A stretch of 64,000 bases of DNA from Siphonodentalium dalli (GCA_032622095.1 CP136065.1:96789343-96853342); one strand, 5' to 3'. Positions 47,796 to 60,374 are shown, numbered from the stretch's first letter. Program-made: numbers and translations. The notes: a model not told the origin generated them from the letters alone.

Positions 47796-48519
47796 TAGGG
47801 CCCTGCGAATACTCGAGATTCGATTCGATTCGATGTCGATATCGGACAGCCGATTCGAATATTTTCGAATATCCAATTTGTCCCCATCATTGACACTATG
47901 TTGGACATTTTGCTCATACTCTTTGGTGAAATATATGAGTAATGCTTCCACGATATTTGTCGTATGCTAATTTCGTATTATTAAAGATTTGTTCACTTTG
48001 GTATACCGTCAAACATATCATATTAGCTACAAATTTCCAATAGGGACAATAACTTTAGTATTGGATAATTGTGTTTTAACAGGGATGGTGGTAATATAAA
48101 TGTAGATCTTTATATACCTAATTTGTCACAAACTGTATTGTGGATGTACACCTACATGTAAATATATCGCTATTTAGTGCCCCTTATTACACCATGGATA
48201 TGTCTGCAGAAATTAATGACTAACTGCAAACTGCATAATTATTTTTGAGCATGCACATAACTGTACTTTGAAAGAATTTGCTTCAATTAATAAGACATAA
48301 TCGAAATGTACATGTATATTACTTACACAATCGGAGAATTTTATTTTATGTGTAACATTCTTAAACTGACATTTATCGACACCTAAAAGAAATAAAATCG
48401 GGACTGACTTCGAAGACCTATGTTTTGGCTAGCCGATTCGAGATTCAATTCCATGTCCACATTGGCTCCCCGATTCGATATCGGATTTCGAATCTGCAGA
48501 CAAGTGCCGCAGGGCCCGA
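47796..48519. mobile_element. hAT-like MITE with 8-bp target duplication, 724 bp
   Basis: The left end starts tagggccctgcg and the right end is cgcagggcccga. The flanks cattgaat (47788-47795) and cattggat (48520-48527) differ by one base, as expected for an aged 8-bp target duplication, the hAT signature. The ends are rich in gattcgattcgat/tcgaatc words. No transposase frame. It lies in intron 47189-48983. Confidence 0.75.
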
Positions 48520-48983
48520 CATTGGATATGTATTCCACCTAATTCTGAGTTCTAACTTCATGATGACAGCAGTGGTATAGATTATGTTTACTATTTATGC
48601 CATCAACAATTAGTGGATGAACACACTGCTACATTATACAAAGAATAGTACATGTATTACTTCGAATTAATTCAAACGCGATTATATATAGGGTCTAGTT
48701 CAATCATATACCTGTTGTATTTGTTGTTGCGAAACACAGAACACACAAGTGTTTCCCATTATACTTATACTAAAATGTAGCAACTTGAAATTAGACGTGT
48801 ATTTGAGTCATACAACACGTGTGGTTAGATTGAACGCGCATAAATCCCCATATGATATATTCTTTACTTTATTGCACTTTCTGCCATTCGATCTGAAATG
48901 CTTTGTGAGTTCCCATGAGAAGTATATTTATCTTCAGATGAACACTAATTAATATGGTGGCGTTGCTATATAACTAGATATAC

Positions 48984-49103
48984 CGTTATATGTGCAATTG
49001 TCTTCGTCGGTATGATCAGGACAGTCGGCATCACCGTCACATCTCCAGCTTAACTGCACGCATTTGCCGTCCCCGCATGTAAACTGCAACGCCGAACAAT
49101 GCA
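48984..49103 (-). CDS. LDLa exon, copy A rank 6
   Basis: The exon is 120 nt, phase 1-1, with acceptor tatttcag and donor GTATAT. It reads [16 protein letters not shown], then [22 protein letters not shown]. The PDHTDE calcium box is seen only here and in the partner at 7433-7552, which has equal length; counting by eye, about 25 of 40 residues are identical between the two. This is one of the clearest pairs proving block duplication. Confidence 0.93.
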
Positions 49104-49319
49104 CTGAAATATAAATGACGTACAGACGACGGCGAATCGTATTCGTCGCGCGTAATATCTGACATTAAATAATTCACAAATGCTTAAGTCAATTTTCCAC
49201 TTACCAGGCAAAAGAAAATGAAAAATATGGCTTGAAAAACCACCATTGCTATCACATAATTATGAATCGCGAAATCCACAAAATCATCTGACGTTCATAT
49301 TCCAAACAAAGAGGTGTGC

Positions 49320-50230
49320 AATCCAATTCCAGACCGCCCGATAAGTTTAATGTGCATCATGTACAAACTACTGGAATTAACCTATTCTCAAAATGTCAAC
49401 ACAATGCTAATGTTGGATTATCGACCTTAAACGACAGCAAAACTGGATAACGGCAAACGGCTATATGCTTGGATTTTCAAAAAGTTTTCGGTACTGTCCC
49501 ACGCAAAAGACTTCTTCGGAAAACCCAAACATATGCGTGCACAACATCTTAAATTTGGTACGGAGATTCCAGTCACACCTGGTCACACGAACATAATACA
49601 GCGGGTGAGTGTTCACAACGCCTATATTCTCATTGAAAGAATTTAACCAGTCGAGTTCATAAATAATTATCTCCCTGATAACGTACATGCATGTATAAGC
49701 TGCATGTGCGAGATGTTCGCAAGATTGTAGGAAATCCCATTCTGAATAACAAACAATGTGATATTGATACCGTGTGCAGATGGTCTCGAGAATTGCAGTT
49801 GTGTTCTATTTCCACTAACATATATATTCTTCATTGTGGTCACAACAACCCTCTCTTGAAGTACACCCTCGTCAGTGAAACAGAGGCATGTTTAGGCGTC
49901 GCAACCACATAATGCAGAATCACAACATTGCCCCGAGCGTATCTAACGAAGAGCAACACAACTGGTGCCATACATCAACCAATATACATACCGAGAACGA
50001 TTAGTTTAACTAAACCTCATGGTAGAGAAATATCGGCGATTCAGAGGCGATTTATTAGAATATATCCTCAATGGATATTATAATATAAATCGCTATGATT
50101 TATTCGAAAAAGCTGTATCTACCAAGCCGAGTGGTCACTCTATGAAATTACAAACATGTTTCGAAAATACTTCTTCACAGAACGTGCCATTAACAAATGC
50201 CATGGATTCATTATCGGAACTTGCTCAACT
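49320..50230 (+). pseudogene. LINE reverse-transcriptase fossil (old)
   Basis: On the plus strand, in changing frames, are IPDRPISLMCIMYKLLE, then LDFQKVFGTVPRKRLLRK (the family's LDFSKAFDxVPHxRLLxK motif), then CDIDTVCRWSRELQLCS, LHCGHNNPLLKYTL, and at 50019 onward YRRFRGDLLEYILNGYYNI and NRYDLFEKAVSTKPSGHSMK. The order fits the RT, thumb and C-terminal region of Jockey/CR1-type LINEs. The FADD catalytic box and many residues are missing, and stops are frequent. It lies directly upstream of the younger LINE at 50869. Confidence 0.75.
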
Positions 50231-50868
50231 TTGTAAACATACACTCATATTGTGTGGTGCCCATAACCGGCAGTGCACGGCCGGTGCTTCCGGGTGTGGG
50301 GGTGATTCCGGGTGCGGAACTTTTTCGGAATTTTTTCGGATTATTTTTGTTTTTCGAAACCATTCATGTACATTGTTGCTGCTATACCTATTAATACCAG
50401 AATATAAACACTAGCAAATTTTGGATCATATCATTAATAGAATTTACGAAAAGCCTCAATTGATATAAACTAGAAATACGTGTGCTGTCAGCGTAGCATT
50501 TTGTTACCAAAGTGACATATACTTAAGTATGGGATATTATACTTGGAACAATAATTGCTATATTTTTGGCATACTGGGCTTTGGGGGAATGATAGTTTAC
50601 TTCTATTTTGTCTTGATTTTTGCAGATAATACGACATCTTCGGATTATAGGCAATATCGAGTGGGGTACCTGGAGGGTGGATTTTGTCATGCTGGCCTGC
50701 TTTGTGGGATAGCGTCGCTGAACTTGCCCTCTGGGGATCTCATTCTGCAAATACCATGCATCATGTTTTGTACCTCAATTACTATATTTGATTTTTATTC
50801 ATTTAGTTCTAGACATTCAATATTTCACTACAAGTTCACTATAACAATAGACTGTAATTGTTATATTC

Positions 50869-52148
50869 TTGACAATGGCTGAGACTAATTCAGAAAGCAC
50901 TGTGGCACTCGGCACGCTGGATGAAGATCCCAATTATAACCTGAAAAAAATTATCTCTGGTCCAGGGGGACTAGACTTTGGTGAACAAGAAGATGAGAAT
51001 ATCTTACAAATACCCAATTGTCAGTATTTTTCTCCAAAATCGTTTCATGATATCGTATCTACAAGTGATGACTGTCTATCTGTTTTTCACCTGAACTGTC
51101 AAAGTCTTAATTCGCACTGGGATGATTTTAATACTCTAATGTTTGAATTACAAAATAATAAATCAAAATTTGGAGTTATTGGCCTAACTGAAATCTTCAG
51201 GACTCCGGATAGTATTGATTTCCACTTAATGGATACCATCCATTAATTAAACGGTGCCGTCCGGATGGAGATGACTGTCACGGCGGTGTTGGCATGTACA
51301 TTCGAAAAGACTTATCTTATAAAATCAGAGAAGATTTAACAACATTTATTCCTCATGTATTTGAGTCACTTTTTGTTGAAGTGTTGACAAATAAAAATAA
51401 AACGTATATAATTGGAACAATTTATAGGCCTAATACAGCACCAAAAGCGGACCTAGATAAATTTATCAACCTTATGAATGAGAAAATGGACCAAACCAAT
51501 AGAGAGCATAAAAAAATAGTTTTGATGGGAGATTTCAACATTGACTTATTGAAATACGGTAGACATGATAAAACTAACAATTTTCTTAATTATGTCTTTG
51601 CCTCTAGTTTCCTCCCAACAATAACAAAACCAACTAGAGTGTCAAACTTCACTGCTACTCTGATAGATCAGATTTTAATAAATGATCCAACTATTGATTA
51701 TGAAACGGGTATTATACTAAGTGAGATATCTGACCACTTCGGTACTTTCCTCTGTTATAAGAGTAACAAAAATAAATCTTGCCCAAAAGCTAAAATAGAA
51801 TACTGGCGGAACTATAATGATGAAAATATATCATGCTTTAAAAGACTACTAGGAACGGCTAATTATAATAGTGTTGTAGGACGAACGTGTCCACAGGAGT
51901 CATATAAATCATTTATGGAAATTTATTTAAATGCCTTTGAAATAGCTTTTCCATTAAAACGATCACGATCAAAATCCACCAAACAGAAACCATGGATTAC
52001 CAAGGGAATGATGATTTCATCTGAACATAAAGCTAAACTTTTTACCACAAAGCTTAAGAACCCTTCCGAAAGTAATGTAACAGAATACAAAGAATTTTGT
52101 AAACTTTTTAATAAAATAAAACGAGCAAGTAAGACTATAAAAATATGA
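50869..52148 (+). pseudogene. LINE ORF2: APE-like endonuclease and linker (one main frameshift)
   Basis: The frame 50869-51246 gives an acidic N-terminus, then LSVFHLNCQSLNSHWDDF and FGVIGLTEIF, the first endonuclease motifs (N and catalytic E). A frame change at about 51230 leads into 51294-52148 with GGVGMYIRKDL just before the annotated Met, then IYRPNTAPKADLDKF, VLMGDFNIDLLK and EISDHFGTF, the GDFN and SDH motifs of APE-type endonucleases. The frame ends at an ATGA overlap with the next frame at 52145. Confidence 0.88.
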
Positions 52149-54104
52149 TAAATGAATATAAACATAATATGAAAAAAACATGGAAACTGATTGGTGAGAT
52201 AATGCAACAAAGATCTAAAAAATTAGAATATCCCATGTCATTCATTATTGGGGGTGTCGAAAGTGGAAATAGGAAAGAAGCTGCTGACGCCTTTAATGAA
52301 TATTTTTCTACCATTGGCGCTACTGCGGCTGAGAAAATATCACAAACTTGTAACAAATACTCTTCATACTTACCTACACCTTGTAGTGAAACAATCTTTT
52401 TTCATCCCACTACACCGGAAGAAATTCATACAACGGTTTCCTTAAGTAAAGGGAAGCACAGCATTGACAAAGATGGTCTTAGCTCTTTCATTATGAAGAA
52501 AGTTATCTCGGAAATTTCACAACCCTTATGTCATATTTTCAATCTCTCAATGGAAACAGGAATTGTTCCAGAAGACATGAAGATAGCAAAAGTTATACCC
52601 CTCTTCAAATCAGGCGACCAAAAGATAATGGGAAATTATCGCCCAATAAGTATTCTGCCCATTTTTTCTAAAATCTTAGAAAAAATTGTATGTCACAGAC
52701 TAGTTGTTTTTTTTAAATAAACATGATACTCTCTATCATAATCAATATGGGTTTAGAAAAGATCATTCAACAATTCATCCAATTTTGAAGCTACTCTATG
52801 ATGTGGGTTTGAATAATGATAAGAAGGATAAAGATTGTACGCTATCTGTATTTATTGATTTTTCCAAAGCTTTTGACACAATAAATCATGAAATTTTGCT
52901 AAATAAACTTGATTCTTATGGAATAAGAGGCAAAGCCAATGAGTGGTTTAGAAATTATCTGACAAATAGATACCAATGTGTGGAACTGGAAGGTATGGTT
53001 TCTTCTAAACTTCCAATTACATGTGGAGTCCCCCAAGGATATGTTGCAGGTCCGATTCTTTTTCTGGTCTATGTTAATGATATGCACAGATCTAATAACC
53101 TATCACTTTTATCCTTTGCTGATGACACAACTGTGTATTCTTCACATCACAACCTTGATTATTTGTATGACTACTTCAACAAAGAGCTTGAAAAATTGAA
53201 TACTTGGTGTAGAGCAAACAAACTATCATTAAATAAAAATAAGACTAAATATATGGTGATACAACCAATAAATGGCCCGTATTTAGTTGCAAATAGAATG
53301 TTGAATATAAATAAACAGCCGATTGAAAGGATAGGATCCGATTGTCAAGAAAAATCTTTCAAATTTTTAGGTATTCACATAGATGAACATCTGACATTTG
53401 AATACCATGTGAAAGCTGTTTGTGCGAAAATTTCTAATTCTCTTTATGCTATAAATCGAGTAAAAAATTTCCTTTCTTTCGATTGTCTTAGAATGCTATA
53501 TCTTACCTTAGTACATTCTCACATTCTTTATGGAATTGAGTTATGGGGAAATGCAAGTACTCAAAATCAAGTTATTGTACTTCAGAAAAAGGCAATTCGA
53601 GCTATTAATAAAAAACGCTACAATAGTCACACCGAACCATTATTTAAATCTAATAACATTTTGAAGCTGCATGATGAGTATATGCATCGGATATGTCTAT
53701 TTATGCACGACTGGAAATATGTAAATGTTCCCAAATCATTTGTTAATAGTTTTAGAATATATAAACATCCGAGTATGAGTACTAGGTCCTCAGGAAAAAT
53801 ACAGGAAACAAGGGCTCGCATTAAATTCACTGAAAAACTACCCCTCCATGTATTTCCAAAAATTTGGAACACTCTTGACGTTACTCTACAGAATATCCAA
53901 TCGAAGCCAGGCTTTAAGAACAAATTTACCAAATCAATTATTGACAATTATTCTTCGAATATTAAGTGCAAAAACAAGTTTTGTCCAGATTGTACTAAAA
54001 AGATTGAATTAACTCTAACTTTTGGAATTGTACTTCCAATAAGGAAAGAAATTATAACTATAAAACGACCTTCTCTCATTAGTAAAATGAATTTTAAAAA
54101 ATGA
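52145..54104 (+). pseudogene. LINE ORF2: reverse transcriptase (one frameshift in a T run)
   Basis: The frame 52145-52720 holds NEYFSTIGATAAEK, KDGLSSFIMKK and MKIAKVIPLFKSGDQ, NYRPISILPIFSKILEK. A slipped run of T at 52706-52714 moves to frame 52704-54104 with FRKDHSTIHPILKLL, SVFIDFSKAFDTINHEILL, CGVPQGYVAGPILFLVYVND and SFADDTTVY, then the thumb (LHSHI-type HSHILYGIELWGN) and a C-terminal basic domain with C..C...C motifs. The catalytic residues are intact. The odd YV in GVPQGYVAGP replaces the usual S-I/V. Confidence 0.9.
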
Positions 54105-54180
54105 GAAGATGTGCCTGATGAATATATATATATATGTAAATGCATGTATGTGTGCGCTTATGTGTATATATGCATGTAGA

Positions 54181-54210
54181 TATTTTTTTTTTTTTTTTTT
54201 CTTTTTTTTT
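54181..54210. repeat. Poly-T tract in LINE 3' UTR
   Basis: About 29 thymines with a single C at 54201, inside the 3' UTR of the LINE. Confidence 0.9.
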
Positions 54211-55466
54211 TCAATCTTCTGTGTTGTTGAGTGCCTATATTCAGTGCAAATATTAACTATTTGGTGCAAACTGATTAGAACATTGTCTAGTTTGAACAGA
54301 TTTATTTTTGAACTTTATAGCTAAAGATTAAAAATTTTTAATCAAATTGTAAACAACGCAGACACACACAAAGCCTCGTGTCATTATTATTTCATTATAT
54401 TATATGGTTTGAACCCCACCCAGTATGTCAATTTTGCATAAATGCCAATTTTGTATACATTTGTATATCTTCCATATTTTTGTCCATATTTTCCGTTTCC
54501 AAATGGTGGCGGCAGGAAGACGACCATATGGTCATGCCACCACCATATGACATATTATTGTTTATTATTTAATTATATATGTGTAACACATTTTATGATG
54601 ATATGCCATAATAAAATATTTACTTACTTACTATTGATAACACTATTTATTATACGTGAGTATGTACATGTAGTTTACTCCAGACTGGAACTTGCTATAC
54701 ATATATGCGATCGCAATGCTTTCAAAACGTTCATAGACTCGTTCTTCTATGAGTGAAATTATGTCTTGATGATGTTGGTTTTCGAAATTAGTGTAGGCCT
54801 ATATACGGTCTGCTGCTGTATTATCAAGTATTTAATTTTCAACGAGACGAAAAATCGAAAGACTTACCTCGTTTTGGTTTTGGTTGGTGATGATGATTAT
54901 GATGTTGATTACGGTGTAACATGTCGAAAACGATCATATGAGCTCATGACGGAAAACGCTCTTTATTACCTACTGCTTTTGGAGGATGAAAGCATGCATG
55001 CTCTTTATACGAAGCGATTATTTGAATGTTGCTAGGGTCGATATCTGGCCATCGAATCTCATAATTATGGCCTATTGGGTTAGATCGAATTATTTGCTGG
55101 TACACGAAACCCACAGGTGGTTGGTTGTTTTATGGTGTCAAATCGGACTTGTGTAGTCCTGGAACATTTGTAGTAGAGTTATCTTGATTTGTATATATGC
55201 ACAGCGTGATACTCGTTTGAAACGCGCCTTCGATTTCAGGGATTGCAGAACATATGCCATTCGCGAAATAGAACATACGTTATATTAATATCTGTTCATG
55301 TTACAGGACACCCATTTTGAGTTTCCATCGCGATATACTCTCATTGTATACTCACATGACGCTTCTATGTGCCCTTGCACTTCGGGGGAACGTACACCAT
55401 TTACATTTAGTACAATATATGTATGCAACATCATCTTTCAATAATTCACATAGTTGAGGGAATCAC

Positions 55467-55580
55467 CTGTGCAATTGCTTTCGTCCGAGTTGTCACCACA
55501 ATCATTCTCGCCATCGCATATCCAAGTAGTGTCGATACATCTACCAGTGTCGCACAGGTATTTCTTAGCAGGACACGAGT
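55467..55580 (-). CDS. LDLa exon, copy A rank 5
   Basis: The exon is 114 nt, phase 1-1, with acceptor tcaacag and donor GTGATT. It reads [16 protein letters not shown], then [21 protein letters not shown]. The partner is 9526-9642, which shares C.A..Y.C..GRCID and DCGD.SDE but is one codon longer. It is followed 3' by the longest intron of this half (49104-55466), which contains a nearly complete antisense LINE. Confidence 0.92.
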
Positions 55581-56340
55581 CTGTTGAAAAACAATGACCA
55601 AACTACAATTATTAGTCATATGGAAGTCTGACATAACACAACGGCCACAGCAGGCCATTGCTCTCGAATATCAAATGAGTAAATATCATCGTAATACTTC
55701 CCTTGGCATATAACTTGAACAGATACGTAAATGACTAACACACAATTGACAGATGTGTGAGCGGACGACCCAATGTTGGTGTGGAAACAACGAAATAAGA
55801 CATGCACCTGTTACAAATACATCGTATGCTGAACAAATATCCACTATTGAACCTTGGGTTACTGCCATGGCCATGCATATCCCAATTATATCACATGAAA
55901 CCCTATTATATAGTAAAAACATTACATATTTCCTTATCTGTCACTAGTGATGCATAGGCGCGAACTACAACACATCCCTTCGCATCGCGCCCAATTAAAA
56001 AAAATGACCGCGCCGCGTCTTTACATTGATCCAGGTAGATTAATACTATTTCGAAAGCCGCGCATTACAGCAACACCAGACAATGCAAAATGATTACTTT
56101 GTTCATTAAAGTTAAACTATTGTCCAAGTTCTTTGCATTAACGAAAATAGACACACAAACAAAGATGCAAATTGGGGGACTATATTTCCGCCGACAGCCA
56201 CTGAGCGTATATGGTTGTGAAGCGTCTCACCCAATGCTGTAAATATAAACCTTTTGCAAATTCTTTTAAGGATTTTGATTTGTTAAAAAGGCCCAAAGCC
56301 ATAGTTTTTTCATGTGATATACATTGTCTTCAACTCGCTT

Positions 56341-56455
56341 TGTTGGGATATAAGATTTTATGAAACTAGTTTGATAAATTTGATACACAACTCGCCTACG
56401 ACTCATTGTGAATGAACTTTATCAAACGAGTTTCATAAAATATTATATCCCAACA
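56341..56455. repeat. Long hairpin, about 38-bp arms
   Basis: tgttgggatataagattttatgaaact... at 56341 is inverted in ...agtttcataaaatattatatcccaaca ending at 56455. It lies in intron 55581-57661, in which nothing else was recognised. Confidence 0.85.
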
Positions 56456-57661
56456 TAACACGTTAGAGATCCTCTATATATGTTGTGTTATTTACAGTAT
56501 ATACTATGTTTAATCTTACAATTACCATCTTTTTCCTGAAATACATGCAGAAACTACTAGGCGATTTCCGACTCCGTATCCTAGATGACAAAACAATGAA
56601 TGCACGAACACGAATATATTATACGTTCAGCTTCCGACATATTCATTACGTCATTTCAAATCAACTGATATATCTCCTCTGTAAAATACTTTAAAACCGG
56701 TTGCATTCGACGAAAACAGCAATGTTTTATTCAACACGTATGTGTACAAACTGATTAATTTTGACACGTTGAATCGTTGATGACGTAATACTTCGCAGTG
56801 TCGCAACTATGCGGTGTGCTATTCCATAAGCTAAACGATAGTGCCCACGCCTGAGTACATTGTATTCAACATTCCGTATATTGATTTGTTTATTGATAAA
56901 TTGGTTATCACCACCCTGCAGGTTCAGAGATTGATATTCGCTGCCTTCTATGGAACTCGTCGGTATAGACTGCCCAGATAATGCAGATCGACTTGAATGC
57001 GGATCTCGGAAACCCATATATACCCCTATACGATGGTGATAAACTATATATATTATTATGTATGCGTGCGTATTAGAGAATAAAATATTGTTTACACAAA
57101 TTTATCAGACGGGCGAGGCACGAAGATGACACACGTATGCTCCTTTTGAATGATGTATTGTTTGTGTGCCAAGCAAAGCATTAACTCTAAAATTCATAGA
57201 TACATGTAAGTTGCTATGGTAATCACGTCTATCTAATCAGATCCATACACCACAAGTCTTTAGACAATGACTCAATTGATTCTTAATATAGTTTCGACCC
57301 AATAATAACATATCTGGATGACGTATAAGTACAATAAATTTAAAAAAAATTAAAAAAGTGTAATTGTTTCCACATTCATAATAATACAAGATATTTGAGA
57401 TACACACATTATGTACAAGTATACATTATGACAAAAGCACAATTGGATAGGCATTACATTTTCATTTCTTTGGGATTAATTTGTCATAAAACCAAGAAAA
57501 CGCGAGGATAAATATAATAATTTCGATCTCAAAATGGAGATATTGTGGCGTTGTCATATGTATTATTTGCACGGCGAACCAGCGTAAATGTTCATATGAC
57601 TGGCACCAGGTTCCACTCCCAAAGAGATAAGAAATTCGCGATCGTATATACATGTACATAC

Positions 57662-57778
57662 GCACGGTGCAGGACTCCTCGTCATCGTTATCAGGACAAT
57701 CGAAATTACCGTCACAGACGTAACCATGAAGGATGCAATTACCACTCGAGCAACGAAATGCTCCTCCGGTACATTTCC
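57662..57778 (-). CDS. LDLa exon, copy A rank 4 (SDE box altered)
   Basis: The exon is 117 nt, phase 1-1, with acceptor ttttcacag and donor GTATGT. The module begins KCTGGAFRCSSGNCI and ends YVCDGNFDCPDNDDEESC. The usual S-D-E is replaced by D-D-E and the usual N before the last cysteine by S, so it lacks the N-C-T sequon of its neighbours. The partner at 10545-10661 has the same length and shares YVCDG.FDCP and a non-serine residue before D-E. A competing donor GTGCGT four bases upstream would break the phase and was not chosen. Confidence 0.9.
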
Positions 57779-57834
57779 CTGTGAAAATATTGAAATAATG
57801 GTATAAAGCTCGTGTTGAAAAAAGACGTCTAAAT

Positions 57835-57935
57835 CGTATGTGAGTTATCAAGACGCGTTTAACGCTTATGTTATCAAGACGCGTCTGTTTGGCATGTTGT
57901 CAAGGCGTGTCTAAACTCATGTTGCCAAGGCGCGT
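57835..57935. repeat. Imperfect minisatellite with gacgcgtct words
   Basis: Three to four degenerate units of about 30 bases carrying tgttatcaagacgcgtctg or variants (gttgtcaaggcgtgtct, gttgccaaggcgcg), immediately 5' on the plus strand of a G-run repeat. Confidence 0.65.
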
Positions 57936-57999
57936 AATAAATTGGAAAGTTTTACCATGTCACATGCAGGGACGGGCGAGGCATGACGATAAAGCATGA

Positions 58000-58390
58000 G
58001 GGTTCGCGTTGTGGGGGGGGGGGGGTCCACCTTGATATTTCCAACATCATCCACTCCTCTTGAACAGACCAAACTCCCAGGTTCGAATAATTCCATCTGG
58101 CTAGAGGGTTCGCGTTGGGGGGGGGGGGGGGCTTGATATTTCCAACTGCACCCCACTCCTTTTGAAAGAGACCAAACTCCCAGGTTCGCCTAATTCCAAC
58201 TGTACACACACCATTTGGGTTGGTGCTTTCCAACTTGTGCCCCAAGCTGTCCAACTGTTGAACAATTCCAACCTGACATCGTCTGAGGTTGGAGATATCC
58301 ACCTGATAGTCATCTCAGACCAACATGTTCACCAAATTAGATACAAGGATGCTACTGTTGGTCTAAACGTGATGTGACATGCGCTTAGCA
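58000..58390. mobile_element. G-run repeat, relative of the 22746-23841 element
   Basis: Two successive copies of gggttcgcgttg + G run (58013-58025 and 58117-58130), each followed by ccttgatatttccaac-type words; tggctagagggttcgcgttg matches the terminus of the 22746 element. A 40-bp segment (caccaaattaga.acaaggatgc, gttggtctaaac) recurs at about 58327 and 58540. Confidence 0.6.
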
Positions 58391-58829
58391 TGGCATATAG
58401 TCAGCAATCTGCAACTGATGATGGCCTTATCAAAAACATTTTGGCCTCTTTTTAACTCATTGGGGGTAATTTTCAAATTTTCAGATGTGTTACATTGTCA
58501 GGCACACACTTACCTGTATTGGTTAACCTATAAAACGTATTCACCAAATTAGAAACAAGGATGCTACTGTTGGTCTAAACACAACAAATTCCCCCACGAA
58601 TTACGAACTGGACATCAATCAAAACTACATTTAACGATACAAACACTCAGTCAAATAGGTTTGGTGTATCATACATCCATCACATATCAAGCCTGTGGTA
58701 ATTATCCTCAATTGGCCTAATGCATAGGAGATTATTATACGCATTTTGGTTTATCTGTTAGATCTGATTTATCCATGCATTGCCGTATTTAGTAGTCCTA
58801 ATCGTCGTATTAATTTTTTCGAAACGAAT

Positions 58830-59620
58830 TTTGTTTGGCCCAGCATGAACTTTGCGGCTGCGAAAGAAAAACTACGTAGATATGGTATCCGCCCGATGTT
58901 TTACGATGGATCGAATCATTCCTGTGTTATCGAAAACAGTACATTGTCGTGAATGACACGGTCTTCCCGATCTCTTGTCTTATCTAGAGTCCTACAGGGA
59001 GTTTATTGGGACCTTTGTTATTCTCAGCATATATTTAATTAATGCTATATGGCAAGGAATTTCATCTGAAATTTGACTCTTTGCATATGATTAGGTTTGT
59101 TACGACCAAAGTGAATTCACTGTGACATCGGCCATCTCGGGCCATGTTAAAGGCAATTGGAGTGCGGTTCCAATCTGTAAAATTCAACATGATGCACTTG
59201 CATCGCACATAGGGAACATATTATAAGCATTCCCACACTTAAAGGATCGCCCCTACCCCGGTGGATTAAACTATTTAAGAGTCATCATAATACAAGACCT
59301 GAAATCGATATGCACGTGGACTTTATACGTAATGAAGGCAAATAAAACCCATGGCCTTCTTAATAGCAAATTAATGATGTGGCAAACAGAGGTGAGACGC
59401 CAAGCATACCCTGGTCTCATTCGCCCTCTTCTGGAACACACATCTTATATTATGGATTCTAATAATGTCACCTTAAAAGATAAGTTATTGAAATATTAAT
59501 GTCGGTATCTATCATGTTTTTTTGTAACGAAATGACATGTTGCGATTGACGTAAATGAGTACTTATGATGGAACATGATAAGGAAGTCAATAAACATGCA
59601 ATACGTCTAAGCATTGTTAC
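58830..59620 (+). pseudogene. LINE reverse-transcriptase fossil (old)
   Basis: Plus-strand pieces are EKLRRYGIRP, then WIESFLCYRKQYIVVND, SPTGSLLGPLLFSAYI (the GVPQGSxLGPLLF motif with a frameshift in it), and later LKSICTWTLYVMKANKTHGL, EVRRQAYPGLIRPLLEHTSY. The spacing and order fit the palm-to-thumb region of Jockey/CR1-type LINEs. The ADD box is not recognisable and stops are common. It lies in intron 57779-59830, same direction as the LINE at 50860. Confidence 0.7.
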
Positions 59621-59830
59621 GAATGAGCGATTGAGTCCACTTTAATCCAACTGTAATTATATGTCATGTATATCGATCTCTCCTATACTTGGAGGTAATA
59701 CAGAGATCTCTCTATATAAAATGTGGCATAGGTTATGCCACCTGGTTATGCCACCTGACAATAACCGAAATATGCCATTAACGGTTCTAACATAATTATG
59801 AAGAATAGTATGTTGTGATCGGTACGTCAC

Positions 59831-59950
59831 CAGTACAGTTCCTTTCGTCCGAGTTGTCCCTACAATCGTTGTCGCCATCGCACCTGTATATTTCGTCGAT
59901 ACATCGGCGATTGTCGCATTCGAATTCTCTTCCGACACAATGACCAAATC
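59831..59950 (-). CDS. LDLa exon, copy A rank 3
   Basis: The exon is 120 nt, phase 1-1, with acceptor atcttcag and donor GTGACG, a weaker-than-average site. Six cysteines are present; the start is [17 protein letters not shown] and the calcium box is [16 protein letters not shown]. The GREFEC start and RCIDE are shared only with the partner exon at 15188-15304. It sits directly 3' of a LINE fossil that ends near 59620 in the neighbouring intron. Confidence 0.92.
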
Positions 59951-59976
59951 CTGAAGATAGCCATATAGTTCACACT

Positions 59977-60374
59977 CTGGTTAAGTGTCCTGCTAATATC
60001 ATATATATATTACGCTGGTAGGCCCTGTTTAATTGATATGATGCTTGTAGGGCTAAATGATGATGTTAAGAAAACTTATTTTAACGCCATTTTATCTGAA
60101 GACATAGCTATTCCGGTGTTTGGCTGATCTAAACAAATAGAGGAAAATATATGAGTATAAAACAATCGAACACCATGACCGTCACCATTATGCACATATT
60201 TTGAAAATATATGTCTTTTAATGTTTCACACAGAGACTGGCTTTTGCTAAAAATCGATCGGATTAGCCAAAGTCAACATAAATGACAACATTAGCAAAGA
60301 ATCGTATACTTTTTCCTAACAGTATAACTGTGCCCTACCAGCATCATAGCAAATTAGCAGGACCACTTAACCAG
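59977..60374. mobile_element. MITE-like element with CTGGTTAAGTG termini, about 398 bp
   Basis: ctggttaagtgtcctgctaat at 59977 is inverted at 60354-60374 (attagcaggaccacttaaccag); an inner pair, ctggtagggc/gccctaccag, adds to the arms. No coding capacity. Confidence 0.72.

Larger units (their letters stand above)
50860..54630 (+). mobile_element. Nearly complete APE-type LINE, antisense to host gene
   Basis: Plus-strand element with endonuclease and reverse transcriptase in the usual order and about 500 bp of 3' UTR. The 3' end, aataaaatatttacttacttac near 54607-54630, is a short-repeat tail of the CR1/L2 kind. Only three frameshifts break ORF2, so it is much younger than the neighbouring fossils. 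The 5' border is uncertain, and no credible ORF1 was seen upstream. It lies in the intron between LDLa ranks 5 and 6. Clade placement (CR1/Jockey group) is from motif style only. Confidence 0.9.

Noticed and set aside
50529-50882. Possible LINE ORF1 upstream of the endonuclease
   Set aside because: The frame is hydrophobic and lacks zinc knuckles, RRM or coiled coil; not credible.
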